Shown here piece after piece: positions 9,604 through 21,534 of a stretch of DNA of 64,000 nt. The notes beneath the pieces are model-generated. The model was not told the origin of the DNA, ran no database searches, and saw only the letters and a list, made by a program, of their open reading frames with translations. The stretch is from Cryptomeria japonica. Lineage: Eukaryota > Streptophyta > Pinopsida > Cupressales > Cupressaceae. Each line of letters opens with the position of its first letter. Position 1 is the first letter of the stretch. The DNA lies in NCBI RefSeq assembly GCF_030272615.1, contig NC_081410.1:502162442-502226441 (forward strand), in the 5' to 3' direction. The translations under genes were made by a program, and so were the position numbers.

Positions 9604-11670
9604 TAATTTGCAATCCTTGGCAATATGACAAATTTTTTGACAATGATAGCATTTCATATTTTTATTGAAAGATAAAATAGGGGGACTACCAGATGACTGA
9701 AATATCTTTCTTATACACTCATGAATTATATAACCAAATCCATTGCAATGATAACAAGTGACATTTACATCTCTTAAAGTAGAAAAGGATTCTCATGAAC
9801 ATAATTAGGAGTAGCCCTAAGCAAGTGTCTACAATCTAAAATGTTGTGTCCATATGTATTGCACTTGAAACAATAACCATGGAATTGATGGGCATACCCA
9901 TTGTTGTTGTTGAAGCCATTTCTCATTTGTCTCCTTGAAACAGCATAACTTGGTCTTCTTGAGCTCTTCCTTGTGTCCCAAGTGACTTTTGTGAAAGCTT
10001 CATCATCCACCTTGGCTTTCCCTTTTGGATCGGCTTGTTTATTTCTTGCAGCAGCAACACAATTCATCTTTGTTGCATTGCTAACTATTAGAGTTTGTTC
10101 ATTACCATTCTTGCTAGTAGATGCAAAATGTATGTCTTTGTTAGAAGAAGTCTCATTGTTGGAAATTTGGCTAGCTTCATATCCTAAGATCGTAGAGTTC
10201 TTTGAGTGTCTTTTATTCTTCAACATGTCATGTAATGCAATAGTGTTGCTCTCTTACTTCATTGTTGTCTTGAGATCATCCTTGCACTTGTTAAGCTCTT
10301 TTGTGAGATTCATAATTTCTTCCTCCAACATTTGACATTCCTTCTCTTTTGCTTCCAAATCTAATTGTGTCATTTCACAAATCATTTTGGCTTCTTCCAA
10401 TTGAGTTTTTAGATTAATAATGCTTTGTTTTGACTCTTCAAGACATTTATTTAATCGGTCTTGTTCCTCAAAAACAACATACTTATACTTTTTGTTTTCT
10501 TTCTTTAACCTTTTCATCTCTTCAAGTGCACATATAAGTTCTACTTTAAGATCTACTTCAGCTTCAACTTCATCTTCCTCATCACTATCAAATGAACTAT
10601 GATTTTCACATTGAGACCTGCAATCTCTCCTTGAAGCATGTCCTTTATTTAATTCATCTTGTGCCTTAAAGAGATTAACTTCATTTTTATCCTCACTACA
10701 ACTCATATCTAAAACACTTTCTTCATCAATGGAATCACTTTCAATAGTGTAGAGGTTACTCTTCTTCTTTTAGGTTCTTCTCCTTGGTTTATAAAATTTC
10801 TTGAGCTTTTCTTTACCTAAACTCTTCACACTTTTCTTTTCATCATCTCCTTTTTCTTCATATGGACATTTAGAAACTAGGTGTCCTATCTTGCCACAAT
10901 TGAAACACTTGAATGGAAGTTTACCTTTTTATTTATCTAATCCTTTCTTGAGCTTCCTAATGAAGCTGGCTACAACAGTGTCTGATTCATCTTCTTTTGC
11001 ACTAGTATATTCCTCTTTCCCTTTCTTGGTTGTGTTGAAGGCAACCCCTCTATTTGAAGTTTCACCACTTACTGTTCTCATTTCATGAGATGACAAAGAG
11101 TTGAATAACTTGTCCATGAAGAAGGTTTTTTAGGTCTTTAGCTTCTTCTATGCCTGAGACTTTTCTATCATACTATGTAGTTAATGATCTCAGAACCTTC
11201 TGAACAATTACTTCATTTGAGACATCTTCTCCAATTCCTCTTATAGCATTCATAATTTCATCCACTATTTGAAAATAATCAACAATATTCTCTTCCTTTT
11301 TTTATATTTAGACCTTCAAATTGAGCTCTAAGATTTTGTAGTTTAGCCTCCTTCACCTTCATCTCTCCTTCATATATTCTTTGTAGTTTATCCCATGGTT
11401 TTTTGGAAAAAGTGTAGTGCATGACCTTGACAAAATCTGTATTAGATATACCACTTAAGATTTCATTCTTAGCTTTGGCATTGTTTTCATATTCCATTTT
11501 AGAATCAAGTCTATAGGAGGTACTTGAGGAACAGTATACCCATTTTTCATTGACATCGAGACATCAAATCCTAAGGAGGATAAGTAAGTTTCCATTCTTC
11601 TTCTACAAAAGGCATAATTTGTATCATCAAACATAGGTGTTTTATTAGAGGAGGATTCATTCCTATCCAT
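9604..11670 (-). pseudogene. Element B gag with coiled coil and four zinc-knuckle motifs
   Basis: The start is taken as the ATG at 11670 (MDRNESSSNKTPMFDDTNY), the usual copia gag beginning; an upstream ATG at 11697 lies in the leader. The gag core includes PWDKLQRIYEGEMKVKEAKL (about 11390). A zinc knuckle CFNCGKIGHLVSKC lies at about 10880-10920. A heptad-rich acidic/basic coiled coil spans about 10260-10560. Three further knuckle-like motifs follow: CFKCNTYGHNILDC (about 9850), CYHCNGFGYIIHEC (about 9740) and CYHCQKICHIAKDC (about 9630). Four knuckles split around a coiled coil is more than the single knuckle of simple copia gags. Several nonsense codons are present. Confidence 0.8.
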
Positions 11671-11738
11671 TGTGTTCACTAACCAGAATCTACCCAAGAT
11701 GGAGAAAGCTTATCTAACAGGGAACCTAGGGCTCTGAT

Positions 11739-12780
11739 TGTTGGTATTTTGGTATGGTTTTGTCATTAATGTCAACACCTACTAAGACATTAGCACTTTG
11801 GATATCCAACAACATTCACCAGCAAGCAAGTAACTATTGCATAGTTACTGGTATATGGTTCACCGACAAGATATAATGATCACCAACACTTGGAATGGCA
11901 TGTAAGACACATGGTTATGTTGAAGACATCACTTGGACATCTTGTCTTGGAGTTTTGTTCATTGGTACATTCACAGTTGCATATTTGATTTTACCGACAA
12001 ATAGGTCTAGGGTTACACCGATAGGTTTATCTTTTCCAGATCAGCATGGCACGCTATGGAGATGATTAATTACTGTTGTAAATGCATTAAGCCAACATGT
12101 TCAATTGGTTATTGAATCAGATATTATATTGTTTTTTATTGTAATATCTTGTAGATCCGACCTACTAAAATTAGTCATAGGTTATGGTATAAATGTAAGA
12201 TCTTATTTGTAAGATCAAGTGTGGAGTGCGAAAAAGAATTGTGTGAAGGTATATGCGAGATTAAGTAGTGCAATACACGTAGACATCATTTGAAGGTGAA
12301 GCTAGGTTTTTGTGAAAGCATATCAGCATTACACCGGTACTGAATCTAGCATATGAAGATGCTATTTTGTGCAGTACATTCTTATTGGATTTAACCATCC
12401 AACTGTAGTCAGTGTGACTCCCATTTTGTGTTTGAGCATTGAGCTCTAGGTTGTTGGCCTTTTTGCATGTGTAGACCCCATTTATGTACACTTAATATCT
12501 GTAGTAGTATCATCTAAATGTGGGCAAGGTTTCCCACCATGGTTTTTCCCCTTACAGGGTTTCCACGTACAAATATTGGTGTTATGTGTTGTGGATGACT
12601 TTGTGTTTATGTTTCATGCATTAATCTTTACTGGTATAACAATCAACTATTAAAACTATCTACCGACATACTTAACTACTTTACCGGTATTAAACATTAA
12701 GTTGGTTAAGTTGTTTTTGGTTTGAATTTATTAGACAACTAATTCACCCCCCCCCTCTCAGTTGTCTCCAGGACCTAACA
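11739..12780 (+). mobile_element. 5' LTR of element C (1042 bp)
   Basis: It starts TGTTGGTATTTTGG and ends GGACCTAACA. The likely TATA box is TATAAA at 12188-12193 (17827-17832 in the 3' copy). Near the end lies GTGGTTTTTCCCC-like sequence followed by GGGTTTCCACGTACAAATA, a block also found in the other copia-type LTRs of this window. A run of 9 C (12747-12755) precedes the end. Confidence 0.92.
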
Positions 12781-12782
12781 AT

Positions 12783-12794
12783 TGGTATCAGAGC
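12783..12794 (+). promoter_or_regulatory. Primer-binding site of element C (initiator-Met tRNA type)
   Basis: TGGTATCAGAGC begins two bases after the 5' LTR. This is the well-known complement of the 3' end of plant initiator methionine tRNA, used to prime minus-strand DNA synthesis. Confidence 0.9.
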
Positions 12795-12836
12795 CTAGTC
12801 CTCTTTTACAGAAGTTTAACAGCTTGAGGAGATCCA

Positions 12837-13935
12837 ATGTCTACTAACTATTTCAGGAAGGACAATCCTAAACTTGATGGAACCAACAATGGCATATGGA
12901 AGATCAGAATGGAGACACATTTGAATTGCATTGGAAAAGACATCTAGGAAGTTACAAAGAATGGTTATACTATTGTTGTACCAGGTCATCCTAGTCCAAC
13001 TAACTTGACAAAAGATGAAGAAAATGATTGCAAAGCAAGAGAAGCACTTTTGAGCACATTATCAGATCAAAAAATCATGGGACTATCGAATAGGTCTACT
13101 GTTAAAGTTATTTGGGATTATTTGGAAACACTGAATTAAGGAGATTCCACAATCAAAATTGCAAAACTTGAAAGCTTCTAGGTTAGGTATGAACATCTGA
13201 AAATGGAAGAAGATGAAAGGATTTCTACTTTTATGGAAAGAGTAAATGAAATTGTTTTGGGTATTAAATGTTGTGGAGGAACCTTAAGTGAGGATAAAAT
13301 TGTTTCAAAAGTTTTAAGAGGATTGCCACCGGCATATAAAATGAAGGTTACTACTATAAATGAGTTGAGAACAATGCCTAATACATCAGTAACTAGGGAC
13401 ACATTGATTGGGAAACTTTAAACTTTTGAAATTGAGGAATTTGGTCTTGTTGCCACTATTAAGACAAATTTAGCCTTTAAAGCATCAACATCATCTGCTC
13501 CATCATTTGAAAAATCTGATTGGAAAGCCTTTTATGCAAGAGAACTTGAAGAAAACAGGAAAGAAAATGAAGAACTTGAAGAACTTGAAACACTGTTTAC
13601 AAGGAAAATGCCTAAAGGTCCAGTTGGAAGTAAGTATGAAGGTAAAACACCCTTTAAATGTTTTAACTGCAATAAGATTGGTCATATGGCTTCGAGATGC
13701 CCTGATAGACATGCTAGACTAAGAGAAGAAGCTAGAAGAACATACAAGCCTAATCCTGAATATCAGAGATACAAATTTAAGAAGAATAAAGACAAATCTT
13801 GTTACATTGTTGATGAAGTTGTGATTGATGATTCTGATGAGGATCCAACAGACAATGGATGGGTTTTTGTTTCTATAACAGAAGATCAACCGACACCTAC
13901 TTCTCAACCGATAGAACAAGCCCTAGAAGCTAAAG
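12837..13935 (+). pseudogene. Element C gag, decayed
   Basis: It begins at ATG 12837 (MSTNYFRKDNPKLDGTN), the usual copia gag start, followed by the gag core with SEDKIVSKVLRGLPPAYKMK (about 13290-13350). A zinc knuckle CFNCNKIGHMASRC lies at about 13656-13700, then a basic and acidic linker. Stops at about 12944 (TAG where Trp is expected), 13138, 13183 and 13420 break the frame, but the reading frame itself does not shift. The protein would form the capsid-like particle and bind element RNA. Confidence 0.85.
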
Positions 13936-15270
13936 TTGAAGTAAAGGATGAATGGATCATTGACTCAAGATGCTCACATCATATGACAGGAGACAAAGGT
14001 AAATTCTTGAACTTTCAAGAATACAATGGAGGTTTAGTAAGATTTGGAGATGACAAAGCTTGTTCAATCAAAGGTAAGGGTACAATATCTCTTGATGGTA
14101 AGAATAACACTGACAATGTTTACTATGTTGAAGGATTAAAGCATAATCTTTTAAGTGTTGGTCAATTAGTTGAGGAAGGATTTCAGTTACAATTTAAAAA
14201 TGGAAAAATGCAAAATCATGAATAGAACTGGTTTGGAAATTGCAACCGGTAATCAGACTAGAGGTAATATCTTTCATTTGAATAATAGTGAAAAGACATG
14301 CTTGATTACACATATAGATGAAACTTAGTTATGGCATAAGAGACTCTATCATGTAAACTTTGATTGCATGGTAAAGATCAATAATATTAATGCAGTTAGA
14401 GACTTACCTAAAATTATCAAACCTCAGAATACAATGTGTAAGGAATGTCAATTTGGAAAACAAGTTAGAGCTAGTTTCAAAAGTATTCTAGAAAAATACA
14501 ATAATGCTCTTGATTTGATTCACACTGATTTATGTGGTCCAGCTAGAAATAAAAGCTTACAAGGTGATAGATATTTCATGCTAATCATTTATGACTATTC
14601 TAGAATGTGTTGGGTTACTTTTCTCAGAGAAAAATCAGAAGCACTTGGAAAGTTCAAACTGTTCAAAGCAATGGTTGAAAATGAAACCGGTAAGAAAATA
14701 AAATGCTTAAGATCAGATCAAGGAGGAGAATTCACATCTAAGGAATTTAATACATTCTGTGAAGTGAATGGAATCAAAAGATAGCTATCAGCACCTCAGA
14801 CACCACAACAGAATGGAGTTGTTGAAAGGAAAAATAGAACTATCTTGGATGCAACAAGAAGTATGTTATCAGAAGCAAATTTACCACATGTGTATTGGAG
14901 AGAAGCAATTAGTACAATAGTCTATACATTCAACAAAGTTCACATCAAAGGTGAAACCGGTAAGACCCCTCATGAACTATGGTTTGGTAATACTCCCACT
15001 CTTAAGTATTTCATAATTTTTGGAAGTAAATGTTATATCAGAAGAGATGAGTATATTGGCAAATTTGATCCTAGAAGTGATGAAGGAATATTTCTTGGTC
15101 ATTCATCTAAGAGCAAGTCATATAGATGTTTTAACAAGAGATTGCAGAAAATTGTTGAGAGTACAAATGTAAAGATTGATGAACAATTCAGAAGAACTAC
15201 AAGGTATATAGACTCTGAACCGGCAAAAGAAATTGTGACAAATGAACCTACACTAAATCCACTGGTATAG
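13936..15270 (+). pseudogene. Element C protease and integrase, decayed
   Basis: The aspartic protease motif reads WIIDSRCSHHMTG (family DSGCS; Gly is replaced by Arg). YYVEGLKHNLLSVGQ follows. An extra A in a run of five A at about 14203 shifts the frame. The integrase zinc-binding block has WHKRLYHVN and CKECQFGKQ (about 14330-14460). The catalytic triad is readable: HTDLCGP, RSDQGGEF, and the Glu of NGVVERKNRT. Stops are TAG at about 14328 (Trp position) and about 14782 (Gln position). The C-terminal block is DEGIFLGHSSKSKSY. Confidence 0.87.
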
Positions 15271-15357
15271 AATGAAGATCCAGTTACCTCGGTACCATTT
15301 GAGGATTCCACAATAATTGAAGAACAACAACAAACAAAGACACCCTGGTATGTAAGA

Positions 15358-16958
15358 TTGAATCATTTTGAAGATCAGATAATTGGAAACAAATTTAAAG
15401 GAGTTATGACAAGAGGAAGATTGGCAAATGAAGAGGTATGTCTTATTTCTCAAATTGAACCATTATCTATTAATGAAACATGTGAAGATAAATTTTGGAT
15501 TAAAGCTATGGAAGAAGAATTAGAACAAATTGAGAAAAATAACATTTGGACATTAGTTCCCCAGCCTAAAGATAAAAATATAATTGGAACCAATTGGGTA
15601 TTCAGAAAAAAACTTAATGAAGATGGTAAGGTTGTCAGAAATAAAGCAAGACTAGTGTGTAAGGGATATTCTCAGAAGGAAGGAGTTGATTACAATGAAA
15701 CCTTTGCACTGGTAGCTAGAATTGAGGCAGTCAGATTATTCTTGGCTTTTGCAGCACACAAGAACTACAAAGTTTATCAAATGGATATTAAATGTGCATT
15801 TTTGAATGGAGATCTTGAAGAGGAAGTCTATATTGAACAACCTGATGGATTTTCTTTGATAGATGATAATGATATGGTTTGCAGGTTAAGAAAAGCTATG
15901 TATGGATTAAAACAAGCTCCAAGAGATTGGTATGCAAGATTGGATAAGTAACTTTTAAGATTGGCTTTACTAAAGGAAATGCAGATAGCAATTTATATTA
16001 CAAAATAGCTAATGATGACATCTTGATTATAGAAGTATTTGTTGATGATATAATCTTTGGAGGAGAAGATGGATTATGTAAAGAATTTTCTATTAAAATG
16101 TAGCAAGAATTTGAAATGTCTATGATTGGAGAAATAAAATTCCTTTTAGGATTGCAGATTTCACAGACTGACAAAGGTATATTCTTGAGTCAATCCAAAT
16201 ACTTGAAAGAGTTACTAAAGAAATTTGGGATGGAGAACTCTAAATTGGTAAACACACCTATGACTACAAATGACAAATTATCTCAAAGGGATGAATCTAC
16301 ACCTGTTAATCCAACTAGAAATAAATCTATGATAGGAGGTTTACTATACTTGACACAAACCAGACCTAATATTATGAATATAATATGTATTGTTTCAAGA
16401 TTTCAATGTAATCCTAGAGAAAGTCATGAATCAACTATAAATCTTGGATTATGGTATCCTAGAGATGAAAACTTTGAACTATGTGCATACACAGATGCAA
16501 ATTGGGTAGGAGATGTGGATGATAGGAAAAGCACCACTGGTGGAGCATTCTTTCTTGGAAACAGACTAGTTTCTTGGTTGAGTAAGAAACAGAGCTATAC
16601 ATCTTTATCAACAGCAGAATCAGAATATGTTGCAGCAACAACTAACTATACATAGGTACTATGGCTTAAGCAAATGTTGAAAGACATAAAGGTAAAATGC
16701 AAGGAACCTATTACTATATATTGTGATAACACTGTAGCAATTGATATATCTAAGAATCTAGTACTACATTCTAAAACAAAACATGTTTCTATCAAACTAA
16801 ATTTTCTAAGGGAAAAAGTTGAAAAAAAGGAGATAAAACTGGTTTATGTGAATACTAAAGAACAACTTGCAGATATCTTTACAAAACCTTTTCCCAAGGA
16901 GACTTTTTAATATCTCAGAGATCAGCTTGGAGTCATACCACCATTAGTAGAGACTTAG
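15358..16958 (+). pseudogene. Element C reverse transcriptase and RNase H, decayed
   Basis: The reverse transcriptase reads [46 protein letters not shown] and YGLKQAP. A stop and a one-base loss follow at about 15950. The catalytic box is VFVDDIIFGG (Phe instead of Tyr before VDD). RNase H has YTDANWVGDVDDRKSTTGG, LSTAESEYVA and YCDNTVAI. About a dozen residues are missing at about 16437, where the family has a helix before INLGLWYP. Stops are TAG at about 16103, 16654 and 16956 and TAA at about 16909. These enzymes would copy the element RNA into cDNA. Confidence 0.88.
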
Positions 16959-17355
16959 ACAATTGATGATTGTCATCAACCGACAGAATTAACAGACAAA
17001 TCTTTTACTCCGGTCCTTTATGAGGAAGCTACTTCTCAGGGGCATAGTTGGTATATTGAATTGATTGGTATTTTGTATATGAACTTAGTTTTGGTGTAAC
17101 TTTGGCATTTGATGTCAAAGGGGGAGAGATATGTATGGAAAAACACATTATCTTTTGAGGAGAGATTGTTGTTTGGGAGAGACTATTACTCTCTGTATTC
17201 CTAGGGGGAGAAATTGTTGTTTTGGAGAGACTATTACTCTCTGTATGTATTTTGATTTCTGGTTATGATATTTTTGGAGATTGTTGGTTTTTGGTATTTG
17301 GCATTTCTGTTTTGGTACTTTGAAGGTTTTTCCATCTTGTGTTGCCATCAATGCC

Positions 17356-17366
17356 AAAGGGGGAGA
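17356..17366 (+). promoter_or_regulatory. Polypurine tract of element C
   Basis: AAAGGGGGAGA ends one base before the 3' LTR. It sits in the context ATGCCAAAGGGGGAGATTG that recurs at the 3' end of element G (31238-31248). It primes plus-strand DNA synthesis in the family. Confidence 0.85.
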
Positions 17367-17367
17367 T

Positions 17368-18429
17368 TGTTGGTATTTTGCTATGGTTTTGTCAATGATG
17401 TCAACACCTACTAAAACACTAGCACTTTGGAGATCTAGCAGCATTCACCGGCAAGCAAGTAACTATTGCACAGTTACTGGTATATGGTTCATTGACTAGA
17501 TATAATGATCATCGACACTTGGAATGGCATGGAAGACACATGGTTATGTCGAAGACATCACTTGGACATCTTTTCCTGGAGTTTTGTTCATTTCTACATT
17601 CACAGTTGCATATTTGCTTTTACTGGCAAATAGGTCCAGGGTTATCAAGGGTTACACTGGCAGGTTTATCTTTTCTAGATCAGCATGGTACTCTATGGAG
17701 ATGATTAGTTATTGTTGTAAATGCATTAAGCTGACATGTTCAATCGGTTATTTCATCGGATATTATATTGTTTTTTATTGTAATATCTTGTAGAGCCGAC
17801 CTACTAAAATTAGTCTTAGGTTATGGTATAAATGTAAGATCTTAATTGTAAGCTCAAGTGTGGAGTGCGAAAAAGAATTGTGTGAAGGTATATACAAGAT
17901 TAAGCAGTGCAATAGATGCAAGCATCATTTGAAGGTGAAGCTAGGTTTGTGTGAAAGCATATCAGCATTACACCGGTACTGAATCCAACATATGAAGATG
18001 TTATTTTGTGCAGTACATTCTTATTGGATTTAACCATCCAACTATAGTCAGTGTGACTCCCATTTTGTGTTTGAGCATGAGCTCTAGGCTGTTGGCCTTT
18101 TTGCATGTGTAGACCCCATTTATGTACACTTACTATCTGCAATAGTATCATCTGATTGTGGGTAAGGTTTCCCACCGTGGTTTTTCCCCTTACAGGGTTT
18201 CCACGTACAAATATTGGTGTTATGTGTTGTGGATGACTTTGTGTTTATGTTTCATGCATTAATCTTTACCGGTATAGAAATTAACTATTAAAACTATCTA
18301 CCGACATACTTAACTAGTTTACCGGTATTAAGCATTAAGTTGGTTAAGTTGTTTTTGGTTTGAATTTATTAGACAACTGATTCACCCCCCCCCCCCCCCC
18401 CACATCTCAGTTGTCTCCAAGACCTAACA
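17368..18429 (+). mobile_element. 3' LTR of element C (1062 bp)
   Basis: It starts TGTTGGTATTTTGC and ends AGACCTAACA, and matches the 5' LTR throughout. The poly-C run near the end is 17 bases long (18385-18401) against 9 in the 5' LTR. This accounts for part of the length difference. Confidence 0.92.
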
Positions 18430-18434
18430 CTGAT

Positions 18435-19270
18435 AACAATTGAAGGAACACAATGATTTCCTAAGAGGGGGGTGAATCATTAAATCTTTAAAATTTAAAA
18501 CTAATTATAAAAATAATAAAGATGCAAAGATATTAAAGTCACACACACACAAAGAAAACCATTTGACACAAGATTCACAAGGAAAACCCAATGTGGGAAA
18601 AACCTCGATGAGAAAAGATGTTGGTGTCTACTGCTCCAATCCAACCTCACAGTGAAATAAATGATTATTATGATTTGTTTATGGGTCCACCCACCCAAGG
18701 AGAGCCAACCCCTAAATTTAGAGCATCTACTTGAGGAGTACTCATTCAGTCTATCTCTGGATGCAAGATTTCACCTTTCATCCAAATGGAAGTTCATTTG
18801 TCTTGCATAGGCCACTACATCCAAAACTCCTTCTAAATGATCGAGTCAACTATGGTCAAACATCTATCGGCATGCAGTGGTAGCATTAAAATCTCTACAT
18901 TTGGCCAAAACCTATGGATAGGGTTTTATCGACAAGACACTATGTTGTTATACCGAACTAAAAACCCTATCGCTATAACTTCAAAGAGTCGCCAATTAGT
19001 ATATTAGAGTCATGCCAAAGTGCTAAGTATCCCCAAAAATAAACATTGTTGCCAAGACTTGCATGAAGTCAAACCGAAATGAAACTCATAGCCACCCTTT
19101 GTCAATGTGATAATGACTATGTCACATTGAAACCACCATGTTGTTATAGCTTTTGTTTGTCAGCAAGAGGCTACTTTGAGTCATACCAGAACCCAAGGTC
19201 ACAGCGAAAAAGGTAGATGGGCCACACATGAACACTGCCAATTGGACCTTGTGGACACCTGAAAAATGTG
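18435..19270 (-). mobile_element. Element B primer site remnant and 5' LTR (partial)
   Basis: On the minus strand the LTR ends TGTTCCTTCA at 18441. The next bases read TGTTATCAGAG, which is the initiator-Met primer site with one change. Element C's insertion splits this site, and it resumes at 11738. The LTR carries the CACCCCCCTCTTAGG end and the GGTTTTTCCCACATTGGGTTTTCC block typical of the copia LTRs here. Its outer end is not found, because at 19271 another LTR-like sequence begins. Confidence 0.7.
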
Positions 19271-20461
19271 TGTTAGCAGTAGCCAAGAGGGGGGGGTGAA
19301 TCAATATTCACCGAAATAATAAACTTAACCACAAAAGAAAGATCTGATAAATGACAACAATAAGACTGATAAGCAAAATAACAACACAACACATAACACC
19401 AATATTTTTATGTGGAAACTTTGGTTAAGGGAAAAACAATGGTGGGAACTTAGCCACAATAAAATGATACTCTGTAGTAGTATGTGAAAATGTTACAATG
19501 GGGAATACGTATGCATTTAGGCACATTGCCTAGAGCTCACTACTCAAAATATATTTTCCTGGAAGGCTACAACCCTTAGGGAAGTCTCACTGACCTAGAA
19601 TAAGATTCAGACTACAATCTGGAAGAAATGAACTAAAAGAATAGCATCTCCAAACACCTTATTACAGTTCCAGTTAAGCACAAATATGTGCCTTGCAACA
19701 CCAATCTCACCACAAACTCAGCACCAAAAGATAACTCACTTGTTTGCACACAAACCTCTCTCCGATAATATGGACACAACATAAATACCCAAACTACATG
19801 ACTATATCACCTATATATACAATTCATCAACCTTGATAATAAGGTCAGCTAAACCCTCAATGCTCAATTATAAAATTACATCACATGATACAAAGATCAA
19901 CCATCAGAATAATATAATGGTTTACATAGCTAAACATGGTCCTAAATCAAATTCCCAAACTCACAACTCCACCAAAAATCATGCCAAGATCAATTACAAC
20001 ATGCTACACCACCAAAAATACCGCATAACATGCAAATCATCACCAATTGATAAAAACCACAAAAAAAATCACACAATGATCAATGCGGATCACCAAAACA
20101 AATAGGATATGACTAAAAAACACCAGAAAGAACATTATAATCATCTAGAATAGCTGCACCAACACCACTTCAAATCTTCATCAGACAATGTCTAAAAGAT
20201 CAAGAACACAACCAATCAACAACTGTCACAAAAAAAAAAATGTAGAGCACCAAATCACGATCTAACTGAAATGAAGATACATAAGACAATCCCAAGCAAG
20301 ATCCCAAAATCTCAGCACTAGATCTGATCGTGCACCAGAATATACCAGATTCTCCAAAATAGTGATTAGCAATACAACACTACAAACCGGATCAAAAAAC
20401 AAATTCCAAATCTACAATCACCAGAGAAAATCACATGAATATGTTGACATAAATGTCAACA
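19271..20461 (-). mobile_element. LTR-like block D, probably a solo copia-type LTR inside LTR B
   Basis: On the minus strand it ends CTTGGCTACTGCTAACA at 19271. It carries the conserved LTR block (about 19395-19450, with accAATATTTTTATGTGGAAAC on plus) and a C-rich run just inside the edge. The other end probably lies near TTGACATAAATGTCAA (about 20444-20459), itself a palindrome. No primer site or polypurine tract adjoins either edge, and I could not find a matching target-site duplication. The upper boundary is therefore approximate. Confidence 0.5.
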
Positions 20462-21534
20462 ACATATGCTAGCAGCAATAATAGCCAACAATGTCCAATA
20501 ATGTTGGCCTGAAACAAAGATGGATCATTGCCGAAAGGGGAAACATATTTCAGTCGGACATAAAAGTTGTCACACCGAGAAAAGGTATTTCAATATAGCT
20601 CCAAAAGTTATACACAAGCCAATGAAAGTCTTACTGAAAGGGAAAGTCTTGGAAAAAATCAATTTCACCATGGGGTCCACACATCCAGTCACGACCAACC
20701 TGCACCCACCACATGGTACAATTGATCACAAAGGAGAAGGGGGCCCACTCGACACATCATCACTTGAGCACACCAAACCACCCCTGACATGTGGATACTT
20801 GCAAACATTTGGACAAGGCGGGCCCAACCAATGCCCCACCAAAGTGAGATCATGTTTTCAAGACACCAAAGGTCACTAAAGCATGAAGTGACTCTTGCCA
20901 AAAGTCAAGGTCTCACTAAAGTGAAACCACATCATCCAGACATAATGCATCTCACCCCAAACTAAATGCATTTCGCTGAGACCGAAACTTTGTTACACCA
21001 AAAGGAGATCCTTTGTTGGTATAACCTAAAGAGCCAATGGGAGAAAGGAGGTCTTGCAGATAGAAGAAGTCACCCCAAAAAAAAAAGATGTCACCAAGAT
21101 GAAATAGGGGTCTCATCAAAATCTATAGAAAAAAAAAAATTGTCACTATTTTCACTCTGCATCTTATTTAGATCTCATTAGATGGATGAAACACACTGAG
21201 ATACATATCTAGAACAAAATGAAAACCAAGAGACACATGTATTTCACCCTTGTTCCCATCATTTTCATTTGGTTGACATCAATGATAATCAATTGCCATC
21301 AATTAGAGTGAAAGGGTGAGAGAAAAGTAAATATTAAATCCATGTTTGTTGAACTGGTATTCAATATACTAGTGCATGATCTTTTATTTTGAGGCCACTA
21401 TTATTGGAATAGTAACTTGTTGGGTGAAAATTTTGTAAACTGATGAAGGTTCACAAAATGTGTGTTTCACAATAGAACTCTGGATGATATCTCTCAGAAG
21501 GAAAGATATGATCCCTCCTAATTATAAGGGAAGG
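20462..21534. other. Unassigned non-coding stretch, possibly the rest of LTR B
   Basis: There is no credible coding sequence. The short frames on both strands lack any family motif. The composition and wording (repeated CACCGA- and ACCAAAGG-like pieces) resemble the U3 part of copia-type LTRs. If block D is nested, this could be the outer half of LTR B. I could not confirm that without a second copy. Confidence 0.3.

Larger units (their letters stand above)
7041..11738 (-). mobile_element. Element B: Ty1/copia retrotransposon, internal region, 3' truncated
   Basis: The minus-strand order is gag, protease, integrase, reverse transcriptase, which is the copia order. The 5' end continues across the insertion of element C into a primer site and LTR at 18435-19270. 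The RNase H domain and 3' LTR are missing. Homology stops at about 7040, after a duplicated block of reverse transcriptase. Numerous stops make it non-functional. Confidence 0.85.
11739..18429 (+). mobile_element. Element C: complete but inactive Ty1/copia retrotransposon (6.7 kb)
   Basis: It has two LTRs, initiator-Met primer site, gag-protease-integrase-RT-RNase H, polypurine tract and a perfect 5-bp target-site duplication. It is inserted in the opposite orientation into the primer site of element B. By eye the two LTRs differ at about one position in ten over the first 230 bp, so the insertion is old. About a dozen nonsense codons, two frameshifts and one small deletion disable the polyprotein, but the domain order is intact. 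Confidence 0.93.
11734..18434. repeat. 5-bp target-site duplication of element C (CTGAT)
   Basis: CTGAT at 11734-11738 immediately precedes the 5' LTR, and CTGAT at 18430-18434 immediately follows the 3' LTR. Five bases is the expected length for LTR-retrotransposon integration. Removing element C and one copy joins the primer-binding site of element B to its leader. Confidence 0.92.

Noticed and set aside
19833-20105. 90-codon His/Asn/Lys-rich frame in block D as a gene
   Set aside because: The composition follows from the A/C-rich plus strand of a minus-oriented LTR, and no domain is present.
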